The position numbers were made by a program, and so were the translations under genes. From the NCBI GenBank assembly GCA_002118135.1, contig BDIU01000131.1, positions 62,001 to 126,000 on the forward strand: a stretch of 64,000 bases of DNA, given 5' to 3'. Shown one piece after another: positions 44,001 to 54,000 of the stretch. This DNA is from Trebouxia sp. TZW2008 (Eukaryota; Chlorophyta; Trebouxiophyceae; Trebouxiales; Trebouxiaceae). The notes under the pieces are model-generated. The model searched no databases. It saw only the letters and a list, made by a program, of their open reading frames with translations, and was not told the DNA's origin. How positions within the stretch are numbered: position 1 is the stretch's first letter; every line of letters begins with the position of its first letter.

Positions 44001-47000
44001 GTGCAAATATCATTCAGGCATGCACTGATACTCCACTCATGCCCTCATTCATTGATTTATTCGACAAGTCATGCGCGTTCAATGGCATGTCCATGCAGCT
44101 TGCACGGGGCGCTCACCGGCACGTGCAGATGTCACAGTTGAACCTGACTCGAACAGCTGAAGAAGAATCAATCAAGGAAGGCCATGATGCCTGAATGCTG
44201 CAGAGGGATGATTGATTCATGCACTCACACCTACTTACCGCTCACACACTCTCTCAGCATTCAAGTTATGCATCTGTGATAATTACTCAATGACGCATCT
44301 GTACAGACTTCAAAAGGTGCTCACCGGCACGCGCAGATGTCGCACTTGAACCTGACTTGACACAGCTGAAACTGCAGATTGGGATCATTGAGCGCCATGA
44401 TGTCTGAATTCTCCTTGCAGAGAGGACAGTTGCGGCAAGGCGGAGTCTTCTCTCTGCACTGACATTTCCTGAGATGCAGCCTGCAGAGCACAAATCCGCT
44501 GTGGTACCAACTGTGTCAAGGCAGGTGGGCTTTTTGTGGTACTGCAGTCCAATTGGCAATGCAGATGAGCAATCAACCTGTGGGTTGTGCAAGGTATGCA
44601 AGCAAATGACCCCATATCCGACCAGTCGGATACAGTCGGAAAGTTGCTGAAGTGGCTCATGAAGTATGAGTGCTGCATGACAAAAATGCGTGGGCGCCCG
44701 TAGTGCTTGGCAGTGACAGCTTTGTGGACATTTATGATTTTACCAAAACATGAACACTAGCCATTTACGACATCCTGACAGCAGCAGGTGCAGCTTTGTC
44801 TTGATGATAACCTGTTGCCATCAACATCAACTTTGGTAGACAAGCCATCCCTGACAGTGTAGACATGACTGCAGTAGGGGCAGGTTTCCTCAGGGGCTGC
44901 TGTGCGCTTGCGCTTCACCCCCCTGGGCCCCATCTGGGGGTCTGGGGCGCGGGGCACGCTGACACTGCTGGTGCGCATCTTCAGTTCCCGAGTCACTACC
45001 TCGACTGCTGCTGCAGACCTGCAACAAAATTTTGGCTTGATCACTTTCTTTGAGTGCAGAAGTGATTGAGTGATCATTGCACGTTGGACTCTCCCGCCCC
45101 CTTCCGGCCCTCTACCTCTGAAGGAGATTTGGCGCACAGGGTACATTGACACTGCTAGTGCGCATCTTCAGTTCCCTGGTCACTACCTCAACAGCTGCCG
45201 CAGACCTGCACCAGAATCTTGGCTTGATCGCTATCTTTGAGTGCAAAAGTTATTGAGTGATCATTGCACATTGGGGTCTTTCCCTCCCCCCCTGGGACCC
45301 ATCTGGGGGTCTGGGGCGCGGAGAACGCTGACACTGCTGGTGCACATCTTCAGTTCCCTGGTAACTACCTCACTACCTCAACTGCTGCCGCAGACATGCA
45401 ACAGCATTTGATTGGTCACTGTATTTGACTGCAGCAGCAGGTGAGTAGCCATTGCACGTTAGGGTCCCTCCCCCGCCCCCCCGCTCCGCCCTCTGACTCT
45501 GAAGGGCGTGGGGGTCGCGGGGCGCACTGACACTGCTGGTGCGCATCTTCAATTCCCTGGTCACTACCTCAACCGCTGCTGCGGACCTGCATGATCACTT
45601 GCTTGATGACTGCAGCTCGCATGCACGCCGCCCCAAAGACCTATGTGGGGTCTCTGCAGATGCATTGAGTGGTTACTGTGACTTGGGTCTGACATCCCCT
45701 CCTTTCCTCCTGCCGAACCCATCTAGGGCCATGTGGGGCATGGCTAATGCTGTCAGTAATATCTTCAAAAGCCGGCTCATGACCTCAACAACAGCTGCAG
45801 AGCTTAAAAACCCATGCATCCTGCCCCAAGGGACCCATCTGAGGGTCTGCAAGGATGGCGGGGGGAAAGCAAAGAAATGGAGGCTTCGTCGCAAATTCAA
45901 CAGCATTACATTTGCATTCAGTTTTCATTGCAGCAGCGCTTCATGGACTGCAGGAGCCCCTTCTGAGCCCCCTTTTCGAGCGTGTAGATGTGCCGAGCTG
46001 CCTCGTACAACGCCGCTTATGCCGACTGAAGTCACAAGTCTGTTGCTGCACAGTGGACGCATTGCTTGACAAAAGTTTGCCAAGAGCTTTCATGACTCAC
46101 CTGTAGAAAGCTTCTTTGGTGGTGCGTAGGTTGTCCTGAGCCTCTTTGAGCTCGCCAACCCGGCTCTTCCAGCTCTTCTGCTTCTCAATGCTGGCTTGGT
46201 CTGCCCTGTATGCATCCCTTGCCAATGCCCTTGCAGCATCCACCTGCCACACAAAAGTTGCACAGTTTGTGTGCTTGTCCCAACATTGACCTTGCTGCTG
46301 CAAAGTTGCTGCTGTGGAGTCCTGCCATTGTGCGTCAGTTGTTGTAGGCCTGTATGTACGCCTTGCCAGTGCCCTTGCTGCAACCTCCTGCCACACACTC
46401 ACAGCAGGCATCAGACTTCAGCACCGTAGTGCGTGACAACCGTTGCAGCACTAAAAGCAGCACTGAGCAGAGCTTTTTCCTGCTGCTTCTCAACGTTGGC
46501 TTGGTGCGCCCTGTATGCATCCCTTGCCAGTGCCCTTGCTGCAATCTCCTGCCATACACCCACTGCAGGCATCAGGCTTCAGCACCCATGGTGCATGACA
46601 GTTACTGCAGCACTGAAAGCAGCACTGAGCAGAGCTTGTCCCTGCTGCTTCTCAATGTTGGCTGGGTCTGCCCTGTATGCACCCCTTGGAGATAAATTTG
46701 CTGCATCCACCTGCCACAAAAGTTGACACAGATTCTGCATAGTGCTTGTTGAGCAGGGGCCATGGGTCTACCCCACGTGAAAGTACTGAAATGACAATGA
46801 ATTGCAGAGATGAAAGCTGAGCAATTGCAAACAAAGCCCATCCAAGTCAAGCCTGGCATTGACAGACACAAGCAACACTGGCTGCAACAAGAAAGACCTC
46901 AGCATAGATAAATGTTCACAGGATGATCTGTTGCATCATGACCAGCATCTTTATCGCTTGTGTGCCGTTAATTAAGCCCAACTCGAGGAAAGAGGGACCC

Positions 47001-49237
47001 ATGAGAGTGAGAGCTATCCTGAGACTGACACTATTGCTACAGAGCAAATCATTAGCACAAGGCAAGATTCACAGCAAACCTCTTGGGATTGCGGCTATGC
47101 ATGATCTAAAGATACAGCATCTAGCTGACTATAACTCCAAGCTGTCAAAGCTGTGACAGTAGCTGCTGCACCATGGTAGCAAAAGTGATCGTGAACAGGT
47201 CTGATACAACCTTGCACTAGACCTGCTGAGAGCCACAATGGACACCATGATAATGCACTTACTGCCACAAATTTGACAGACATCAAGCTTAATGTTGAGT
47301 GAGCCTGCATGTTCACCTCAGACGCACCCAGCACTGATGTGCTGGACCATCGAATCATTCACTCTTATTGTCATCACTGCCATCATGACTAGACCCAATA
47401 ATCTGATCATTGAGTTTGTCCACATCATCACAATCTCGATCATTGTGGCCACATTGACTGTGATTTCTGCCTAGCAAAACAGAATGTAAGCCACACACAT
47501 CCAGCACGTGTACTGGCAAGCACGAAGGTTATTTGGTTCATGGTCACAGTGACACACAGCACATGTGCTAGAGTAGGCACCCAGCGTCCAGGCGCACCCA
47601 GCACAAAATATAGGGTTATTGTTATTGCCACTAGCTGACCTGCTTGAGGTAGTCCTTGGCTTTGTGATGCGCGTCTGAAGCCTCACTGAGGGACTGCTGC
47701 AGGGTTGCGTGCCACTGATGCAACTCCTCTTGTGACATGGCAGCATACTGGGCAGCCAAGCTGCTCTCGACCTCTGCTATGATACTCTGCCTGCGCATGA
47801 CGTCACAAAGAGCTGTAAGGACACTGTTGTATACAAGATATCTGGCCTGCAAGCCTGAAGTCACAGCATGAGCGTCCAAGCTGCCCTGAACCTCTGCTGT
47901 CATGCTCTGTCTGCAGGTCAAAGCACAAACACGTGTTGTGATGCTGTTACAGGATGCATCAGTCGAGAGAGGCAATTGCTGGTTGACACATCCCAGTCTG
48001 CGCTTATGCCATGTCACAGCAAGACAAGGCGCAAGCGCTTCTGTGCTTTGTTTGATGCTCGGCTGGTGTGCAGAGGCAAAAAGCTTGGCTGCACTGCTTG
48101 ACTCCTTCACTTACCGAGTATTTGGCAAACAGAACGCAGGAACAGACAACACAGCACAGCGCATGATACACACCAAAGAAAACAAAGAAAAACATTTGAG
48201 ACTTTCTGTCATGATGGGGACATGCGATACAGCAAATGTCATTAGGTGGCACACAAGCTAGTGAATCTGGCCTAGCAGTAGTCGTGTTTCATCTGATAGC
48301 ATACTATTCACAGCACTGTACCTGCTAGCGCCCATCTTGTCACCATTGTTGGGATCATCAGCTTGCAGGCTGTTTGCATGATGCAGCTCCGCCAACTCGT
48401 TGGACAGAGAGTAGTCTGCAGCAGCACATGAGTCAAGCTTGAGGTCTTGCTCATTTGCGCATGCAATCATGAGCATATGTCATGTGTTTGAAGAGAGATT
48501 AACCAGTCAGATCAGGCAAAGGTAGATGGCATGGCGGATCCAGCAGCAGAAGAACTTAGGATGCAGCAAGGTCAGCAGTTGTTCAAAGCAGCAATGTGGG
48601 CGCACAGAAAATGCATGCGCTCCCAGGAGAACCATGCATTCTGCACAGCAGCACTGCATTCTGTCTGATCACACATGCACAGCTTCACAGGACAGGCGCA
48701 CATTGGCTTAGGCCCTTACTGGTCATGAGCATTTGCCAACAATGCTGCATTCATGCACAGAGCAGTGTGACAAGTCAGAACAAATTGAGTAATTACCGTG
48801 ACTGTGGTTGGCGGTGCCAAAGTCAGCAAAGGTTGGATGCTGGGCAGCCTGCAGACCAACAGCATTTTCAGCAATCACAGTCAAGCAATGCCAGGACTAC
48901 ATTGCTGTTACTTTTTGGTTTCCAATGTGGCCGTCACAACAGCGCAGTGGCCCACTGCATACATTCAATGGAACAAGTGATGAAGTCAGCTCAATGTCCT
49001 GTGTCCATACTGTGGGTCATTGCAGGCTTTTGAAACTGCACTGAACTAAGCAGTTTGCATGCAAATGACTTTGCACGAGCTGCTGTAACAGCAGCAGCAG
49101 TGACGCAATTGTGTGTATATGGCACAGCTGTTGTGAAGTTTTGGGGCGTGAATGGTGGTCAACCTGCAAGCTCTGTGGAGGCTGACCAACATGCTGCATG
49201 CTGTCCAAGCCGGCTTCACTGAGGGAGAAAATGCTTG
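41002..49237 (-). CDS. Unrecognised nuclear Cys-rich (putative zinc-binding) protein, 5' end not defined
   Basis: Twelve exons in consistent phase: about 49237-49164, 48848-48797, 48415-48322, 47790-47640, 46243-46101, 45018-44812, 44480-44325, 43519-43450, 43019-42917, 42798-42722, 42265-42070, 41210-41002 (about 510 residues visible). Parts in order: a Gln/Ser-rich N-terminus; two coiled-coil exons (QSIIAEVESSLAAQYAAMSQ and ARALARDAYRADQASIEKQK); a basic stretch with nuclear-signal look (RGVKRKR); a Cys cluster spanning three exons (CPYC, CQC, CRNCPLC, CDICACRCP) likely to bind zinc; a Gly/Pro-rich linker; and a helical C-terminal domain (VKDVFESAAGQEAVGAVSDY, LQWLQLDWLC). I do not recognise the family. 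Coiled coil plus zinc cluster plus NLS suggests a chromatin or transcription factor, which is inference only. A possible first exon (MSGQKKKSAH) at 49932-49902 does not match in phase. Confidence 0.7.
41285..41676 (-). repeat. Three copies of the last exon (41210-41002) of the Cys-rich gene, one almost intact
   Basis: Copies with acceptor lie at 41338-41285 (short), 41552-41424 (about 128 bases, 43 codons nearly identical: VKDVFESAAGQEAIGAMSDY, LQWLQLDWLC) and 41676-41596 (decayed). The middle copy has an open frame that runs on to a stop near 41272, so it could act as an alternative last exon with a different tail. Confidence 0.75.
43165..43262 (-). repeat. Decayed copy of the 5' half of exon 43019-42917
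   Basis: The coding text for GQLNAMGWFGNIG recurs as a damaged version with acceptor remnant, about 215 bases upstream. A triplicated 12-mer (CTTGCACTGGCA) lies beside it at 43127-43165. Confidence 0.65.
43610..43815. repeat. Dispersed repeat, possibly a pogo/Tc1-like MITE remnant (second member at 56.04 kb)
   Basis: ATGACTGCACTGGT(C/G)A, CAGGAAA and (G)(T/C)CCTTACAT are shared with 56070-56110. The start TACAGTAATGTCTCGCTATGA and internal ATCGAGTT / ATCAAGTTTCCTGACATC modules are reminiscent of pogo-type termini flanked by TA. No matching terminal repeat was found, so the class is uncertain. Confidence 0.35.
44107..44175 (-). repeat. Decayed copy of the 3' edge of exon 44480-44325
   Basis: GGCGCTCACCGGCACGTGCA, then GATGTCACAGTTGAACCTGA, repeats 44318-44362 including the donor, about 215 bases downstream. 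A Cys codon of the CDICAC motif is altered. Confidence 0.7.
44615..44632. repeat. Perfect 8-bp inverted repeat with 2-bp spacer
   Basis: TATCCGAC-CA-GTCGGATA, followed by a further CAGTCGGA. It lies in an intron of the Cys-rich gene. It could be a protein-binding site or a small hairpin; no function is assigned. Confidence 0.4.
45119..45805 (-). repeat. Four extra copies of the 5' part of exon 45018-44812 at about 190-bp period
   Basis: Acceptor-side edges lie at 45018 (true exon), 45205, 45395, 45586 and 45803, so spacing is 187, 190, 191 and 217 bases. Three copies keep AAAVEVVTRELKM and SSVS almost unchanged. The 45586 copy keeps an acceptor and a long open frame into a Gly-rich stretch. 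The 45395 copy carries a small internal duplication. The outermost is most decayed. This is the cleanest exon array in the window. Confidence 0.85.
46345..46718 (-). repeat. Three decayed copies of the 5' part of exon 46243-46101
   Basis: The segment coding ARALARDAYRADQASIEKQ recurs with acceptor-like ends near 46393, 46552 and 46716, spaced about 150-165 bases. The middle copy is the most complete; a Gly/Asp codon insertion marks the outer one. Confidence 0.75.
47862..47922 (-). repeat. Decayed copy of the 5' edge of exon 47790-47640
   Basis: QSMTAEVQGSLDAHA-type coding text with an acceptor repeats QSIIAEVESSLAAQYA about 130 bases upstream. Confidence 0.65.
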
Positions 49238-49239
49238 CA

Positions 49240-50181
49240 GGCCAACAACTGCTTGGAGAGGAAGGCACTAAAGCGTGCTTGACCTAACAACTTGAACTTG
49301 CTGCACCTCCTGCAAAAGCAGCATAGATCTGAAGCATAAGACGACCTTGGCGGGGTCGAACCCCTCTCAAAGCAAGCGCAGGCATCTTGAACAGGCAGAG
49401 CAAGGTTACCGTTCAAGGACTAACAGTCAGTTGACTAGCGGCATGTACAAGAAAACAGGGCGAAGCTGGGCAAAGTCTGACCAAGACAGGGCAACGTCAG
49501 CGCGATATCTTCAACCTTTCAGGACGGCTCGAGTCGCATTGCACACGCAAGCAAGCGTGTAAGACTCGCAGACTCACTTCGCGAGGTGCTTGACCAGTGA
49601 TCACGCGAAGGTTGCAAGCTGGGCTTGAGGAAGGCAAAAGGGCAACTTTTGAGAGGAACCAACTTCACCCCAGCCTCAACTGCACCCGTGCAAGGACGCC
49701 CGTGAAGCAAACTGTCCTCAGCTGTCCCTGGCGAAGCTCACGTTCAACTGGCACGATTGCCGCAGCGTTTCTGGCAAAACGCGAGAAAGCAAAGCAAGCC
49801 CAGGTCAGGCCAGTACCGCTCCCAGGGACACAGCGGCCAGATTCGCTCTTGACCAGAATCCCCGCGATGCGTTGTAACGTAAGCCGTCTGACGCAGATTA
49901 CCATGAGCGCTCTTCTTCTTTTGCCCGCTCATCTGAGCTGAGGCAGACTGCACGGATGAATTTGAGGTCACTCGCATGAAACGGTGCTGGCATGGACACT
50001 GTTGAAGTGCCAAAGTCAGAAGTGACAGCCTTTTGTGAAGCTTCTGAATCGGTGATCAGTGACGAAGCTTCAGGCATTTGCTGTTAATGGTAATTTTGGA
50101 CATGGTGGGTTGCCTGCAGACCAGCTGGTCTTGGTGGCGTTCGTTTAACAACAGAATGGCACTGAGTGCAAGATCAGTAAC
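49240..50181. other. Upstream region of the Cys-rich gene; first exon probably here but not defined
   Basis: 49.3-50.0 kb is richer in CpG than its surroundings and should contain the promoter, the 5' leader and one or more first exons of the minus-strand gene. Candidates are an ATG at 49932 with donor at 49901, and an open stretch around 49320-49240. None joins with consistent phase. Confidence 0.35.
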
Positions 50182-50186
50182 TTACA
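50182..50186 (-). terminator. Candidate poly(A) signal TGTAA for POP1
   Basis: Plus-strand TTACA, 341 bases beyond the POP1 stop codon at 50527. It is the first TGTAA found downstream. Confidence 0.35.
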
Positions 50187-50526
50187 CGATGCATCAAATT
50201 TTGTCACACATTAGCGATCATCATCAATAGCGATCATACTTGTGTTGCGCCGTGGCACAAATAATTCGGTTGTCACACATCAGATGAACACGCATGATCA
50301 TCTCATGCATGACCACCCTTGCTATGCAGTCTAGCTTTGCTCCTGTCAATCATGTTCTGAATCTACACTAGCTGCAGAATACATGTGACCAAAGCTGTGA
50401 GCCATATAATCAAAGCAGAACATCTGCTGCACACAGACACTAAGCAGTACTGCACTAAATGTTTCAGTCCTGGGCTGCCTCTGCAATCAGAGGCTCACGG
50501 CGTGAACCTTTCATTTCTTGTTTTTG

Positions 50527-51050
50527 CTAAAAGATATGCTGCCATGACTTGCGTACAACTGGATACAGAGCTGCCTTACAGGACCTAGTTGAGCCACTAT
50601 TCAAGACATACGCCACAATGCCGTGATGGGAATGCCTAATCAACTTCGCTGTCACTTGCTGGGCATACAAATCTTTCAGGGCAGACAGACTGCAAAGAGC
50701 CCTAGGGCCTGCCCCACCTGACAAGCCCCTTATCACACCTGAGGTCACATAGCCCATGACTGTACTTGCCTGTTTACTAATAGCAGGGTCCTGCATGTCA
50801 TCATCATCAGCACCTCTGACTGAGTCACTGCTGTGATCAAGACCTTCCTCTACTTCAGCATCAAATTCAACAGCCTCATTGTTATCATCAGAGTCCATTG
50901 CAGTTGCCATTGGGTCAAGCTCTGCTATTGCAGCTGAGTCATGAGCGCTCTTTGCAGAGTCTGCATGAACAATTGCTGTGGGGTGTTGGGCAACATGATG
51001 TTCAGCCAGCAGGTGTGACTCATTATTGCGATTGCCATAATCAGCATCAT

Positions 51051-51093
<43 letters not shown>

Positions 51094-54000
51094 GACGACA
51101 GTTGATGTTTTTGCTGTGACCTGCCCTGGCCCTATGTTCAGCCCAGCATTCAGCTTTGGTCTTTTGGCTGGACTTCTCTGCGATGCAGCTGTGGGGTGCC
51201 TGATCTGGTGATAGTCTTTGCCGTGCTGAGTAGGGTCGGCCTCCATCTGCAGTGTTTGGGCCGTCATCATTGGCTGATCCTCTTCTGCTATGTCAGCTTC
51301 AGGCAGCATCTCAAGATCTGATGCTTCTTCACTACCAATGGGCACTGGCATATGTGTAGAGGCTGTTGCTGTTTGTTTGGGGTGTGTGCACAGCCCAGAC
51401 TGCTGATACACAGGGATGACAGCAGCAGGATTGCTGGCTGCAACTGACGGTACATGCTGCTCAGCTGAATGAGACACGTGTTGGGGCATTCCCATATTGC
51501 TATGCGCCAGAAGTGCAGCGCCGGCAGTAGGTTCTCCCTTCCCTAGCATTTGTAGCCTCACGGGCACAAGGCACTTGCTCAGGGCTACTGGGGCCTGCCC
51601 TGAGGGGGCTGTTGGGAACAGCCCGGAAGGGGCTGCTTGGGATAGCCCTCTTGCTTCACCAAGCTTGATTAGGGACCCTCCAGCTTCCTGAGAGTACCTC
51701 AACCCTGATGATGCTTGGCCATGCAAGGCACGGCGTGATGCGGCTTCAGTCATTGCAACCCACCAACCTGCAGACCCATTCGATGCTTGCAGACATTCTT
51801 TTGCCTGAGCTTTTGTTGTAGCAAAGCAGTGTGCACACAAAGTCTGAGGGCAAATGCATTCATGCTACATGAAATTGCTGATCTGTACAGCACTCTGACA
51901 CATACAGGAGCTTGCCAAGGCTGTAGCATTCCTGACTATGTCACACTATGCCTTACGGCGTAAGGCCTGTAGCAGTTACCATACAGTGGCACATGTCAGT
52001 CTGTCTGACTGTGTGTCACTAGACGAGCGTTACGAGACGCGTACGCTCGGGTACCAAGTCCCTGCTGTGATCTTGACAAAAACGATCGTGTTGTATCTTA
52101 CACAGCCACTCTTGGAAATACTGCCAAACCACTACAAAGGCAGCACTGCCATGCTGCTGACTTCCGCCTGTAATGAACAGGATGGTGCTTCTGTGCACAT
52201 TTGGATGCACAAGGTGTCATACACCTGTAGACATTGTTCACTCATTATGCAAGTGGGCTAGGCAGGCTCAGCAGGCCCCACTAGATACGCACAGAAGCAA
52301 TCAACTGTCTCCAACCATCTCGATCATGTGCTGACCTAGACCATTTGTATTGAATGTGGACTGCAGAAGGTAGTGCACTTTTCATGCATATGCACAAGGA
52401 ATTGCGGTTGTAATGCATCATTGAACGACATTTGCTCCTTGAATGCACAAGCTTCTTGTCCAGCAGCCACAGCCGTGATGCCCCTGAAGTGCTCCTGTGA
52501 TACACAGCAGAGTGCCTCTGTGCTTTTCTTGCAAAGTAGCCAATTGTCTGGCTGCAATCTGTGAACCATGTAACATGCAACAGTGTAGGTGTGCAAGATA
52601 GCACGCACTCTCGTGAGCAAAACTGAGTGGTGTGAACGGAATCAGTGCAGGCAGTGGAGATCATGATACTTGCACAGACTAGGCCACTTGACTTTGTTGG
52701 ACGCCCCACCAGCAGGACACTGTACCCCGTGGCTGCCACGTGCGCCCTGAGGGTCGCGAAGAGTCTGAGCCAACCCTGTTGTGTGTGGCCGCAGCTGACG
52801 CAAAGTGCTTTTACATCACGTCTTGTGGAACTGGGGCGGCCCAACATGTTTGAGATTCTGGCATAATGCAAGACAAGACCACTGAAGATTTATGAGCCAG
52901 AGAGTAGATTTAGCACCTGGCGGCAGAAGGCCATGACTGATCTGCTGGGATTCATCAGCACCGCTGACCGCCACTGGCTGCCTGACAATTGCGGCATCAG
53001 CTTTACGGACTTCTTCTTCTTCTTCTTCTTCATGTGACTTTGCTTCAGTACCAGACAGGTTTGGGGGGGCACCAACAACCGCCTCCAGGGCATTGGCAGG
53101 AACTCCCCCTGGTGCATCTCTGGCAACTGCCCCTAGGGCATGTCTGGGAGGTGCCTCAGCGTGGACCTGCCTCAGCTGCTGCCAACATGAGGGGCTGTTG
53201 GGTGCAGGCCTTCTCTTGCCCTTTGGCTTTTTCTTCATTTCAGCTTCCTGCAGGATAAATGTGAGAGATGAGCGTAGCATCCTGCACAGCAAGCATTTGG
53301 TGCTTCAGCTGCCGGACTGGTGCAGTACAACTTGATAACTTTGGTTTCCATTGGGTCATTGGCAATACTTTTTCTTTATACTGCTCACTAGAAGTTCAAT
53401 CTTTTGCCAGATCCACAAGAGCTTCTGCTTGCACTGGCAAGCCACTTCAGGTGTTTGCTGTCTGAACATTTTTAACAGCAAACACAACATTTCATTTGGT
53501 ACATGATAGGCGATGCCCATTTGCTGCAACTGCCACTCCAGCTACGGAGTCATTGATTTGATTGCGGCTAGGGAAGGAAGAGCAGGAACAGACTCACATG
53601 CTCAGCAGCCAGCTGGTGGGCCAAGTCAGCAGCAGCCTGGCAGTTGGGGTGGTCCTGGGGGAAGAGGGGGTGGGCTCCCTGCTGGCACACCCAACCCCAC
53701 TCCCTCTGCCCCACTGCCTTCCCACCCCTGCAAGGCAGAAGAAGAAGTGTGGATCAAGAAGAGGCAGGTTGCAACAAGCCTGTGATATCTGGGAATTATT
53801 CTGATCAAAAAGTGGGTCAAAATGTGCTTCTTGTGTAAAGAGCGTAAACAGTAAATATGAGGAGCAGACAAAAGTACAAAATTGCTGCTTGCGTTTGCTG
53901 GGGAACAGAAAGACCTTGTTCAGGCACAAAAAACAAATATGTTATTGATAGCATCCCCATACCTACGATATCTACATTCCTACATATCAGGGCCTGCCAG

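Noticed and set aside
45119..45805. Regularly spaced repeats considered as a CRISPR-like array
   Set aside because: Units are exon copies in a eukaryotic intron, spacers are homologous to each other, and there are no cas genes.
49337..49360. GGGGTCGAACCCC-type hairpin resembling a tRNA T-arm
   Set aside because: The loop and stem lengths do not fit a T-arm on either strand and no anticodon or D arm is present at the proper distance.
49597..49941. 114-codon plus-strand and 79-89-codon minus-strand open frames
   Set aside because: Overlap each other, lack domains and lie in a CpG-rich region likely to be the promoter of the minus-strand Cys-rich gene.
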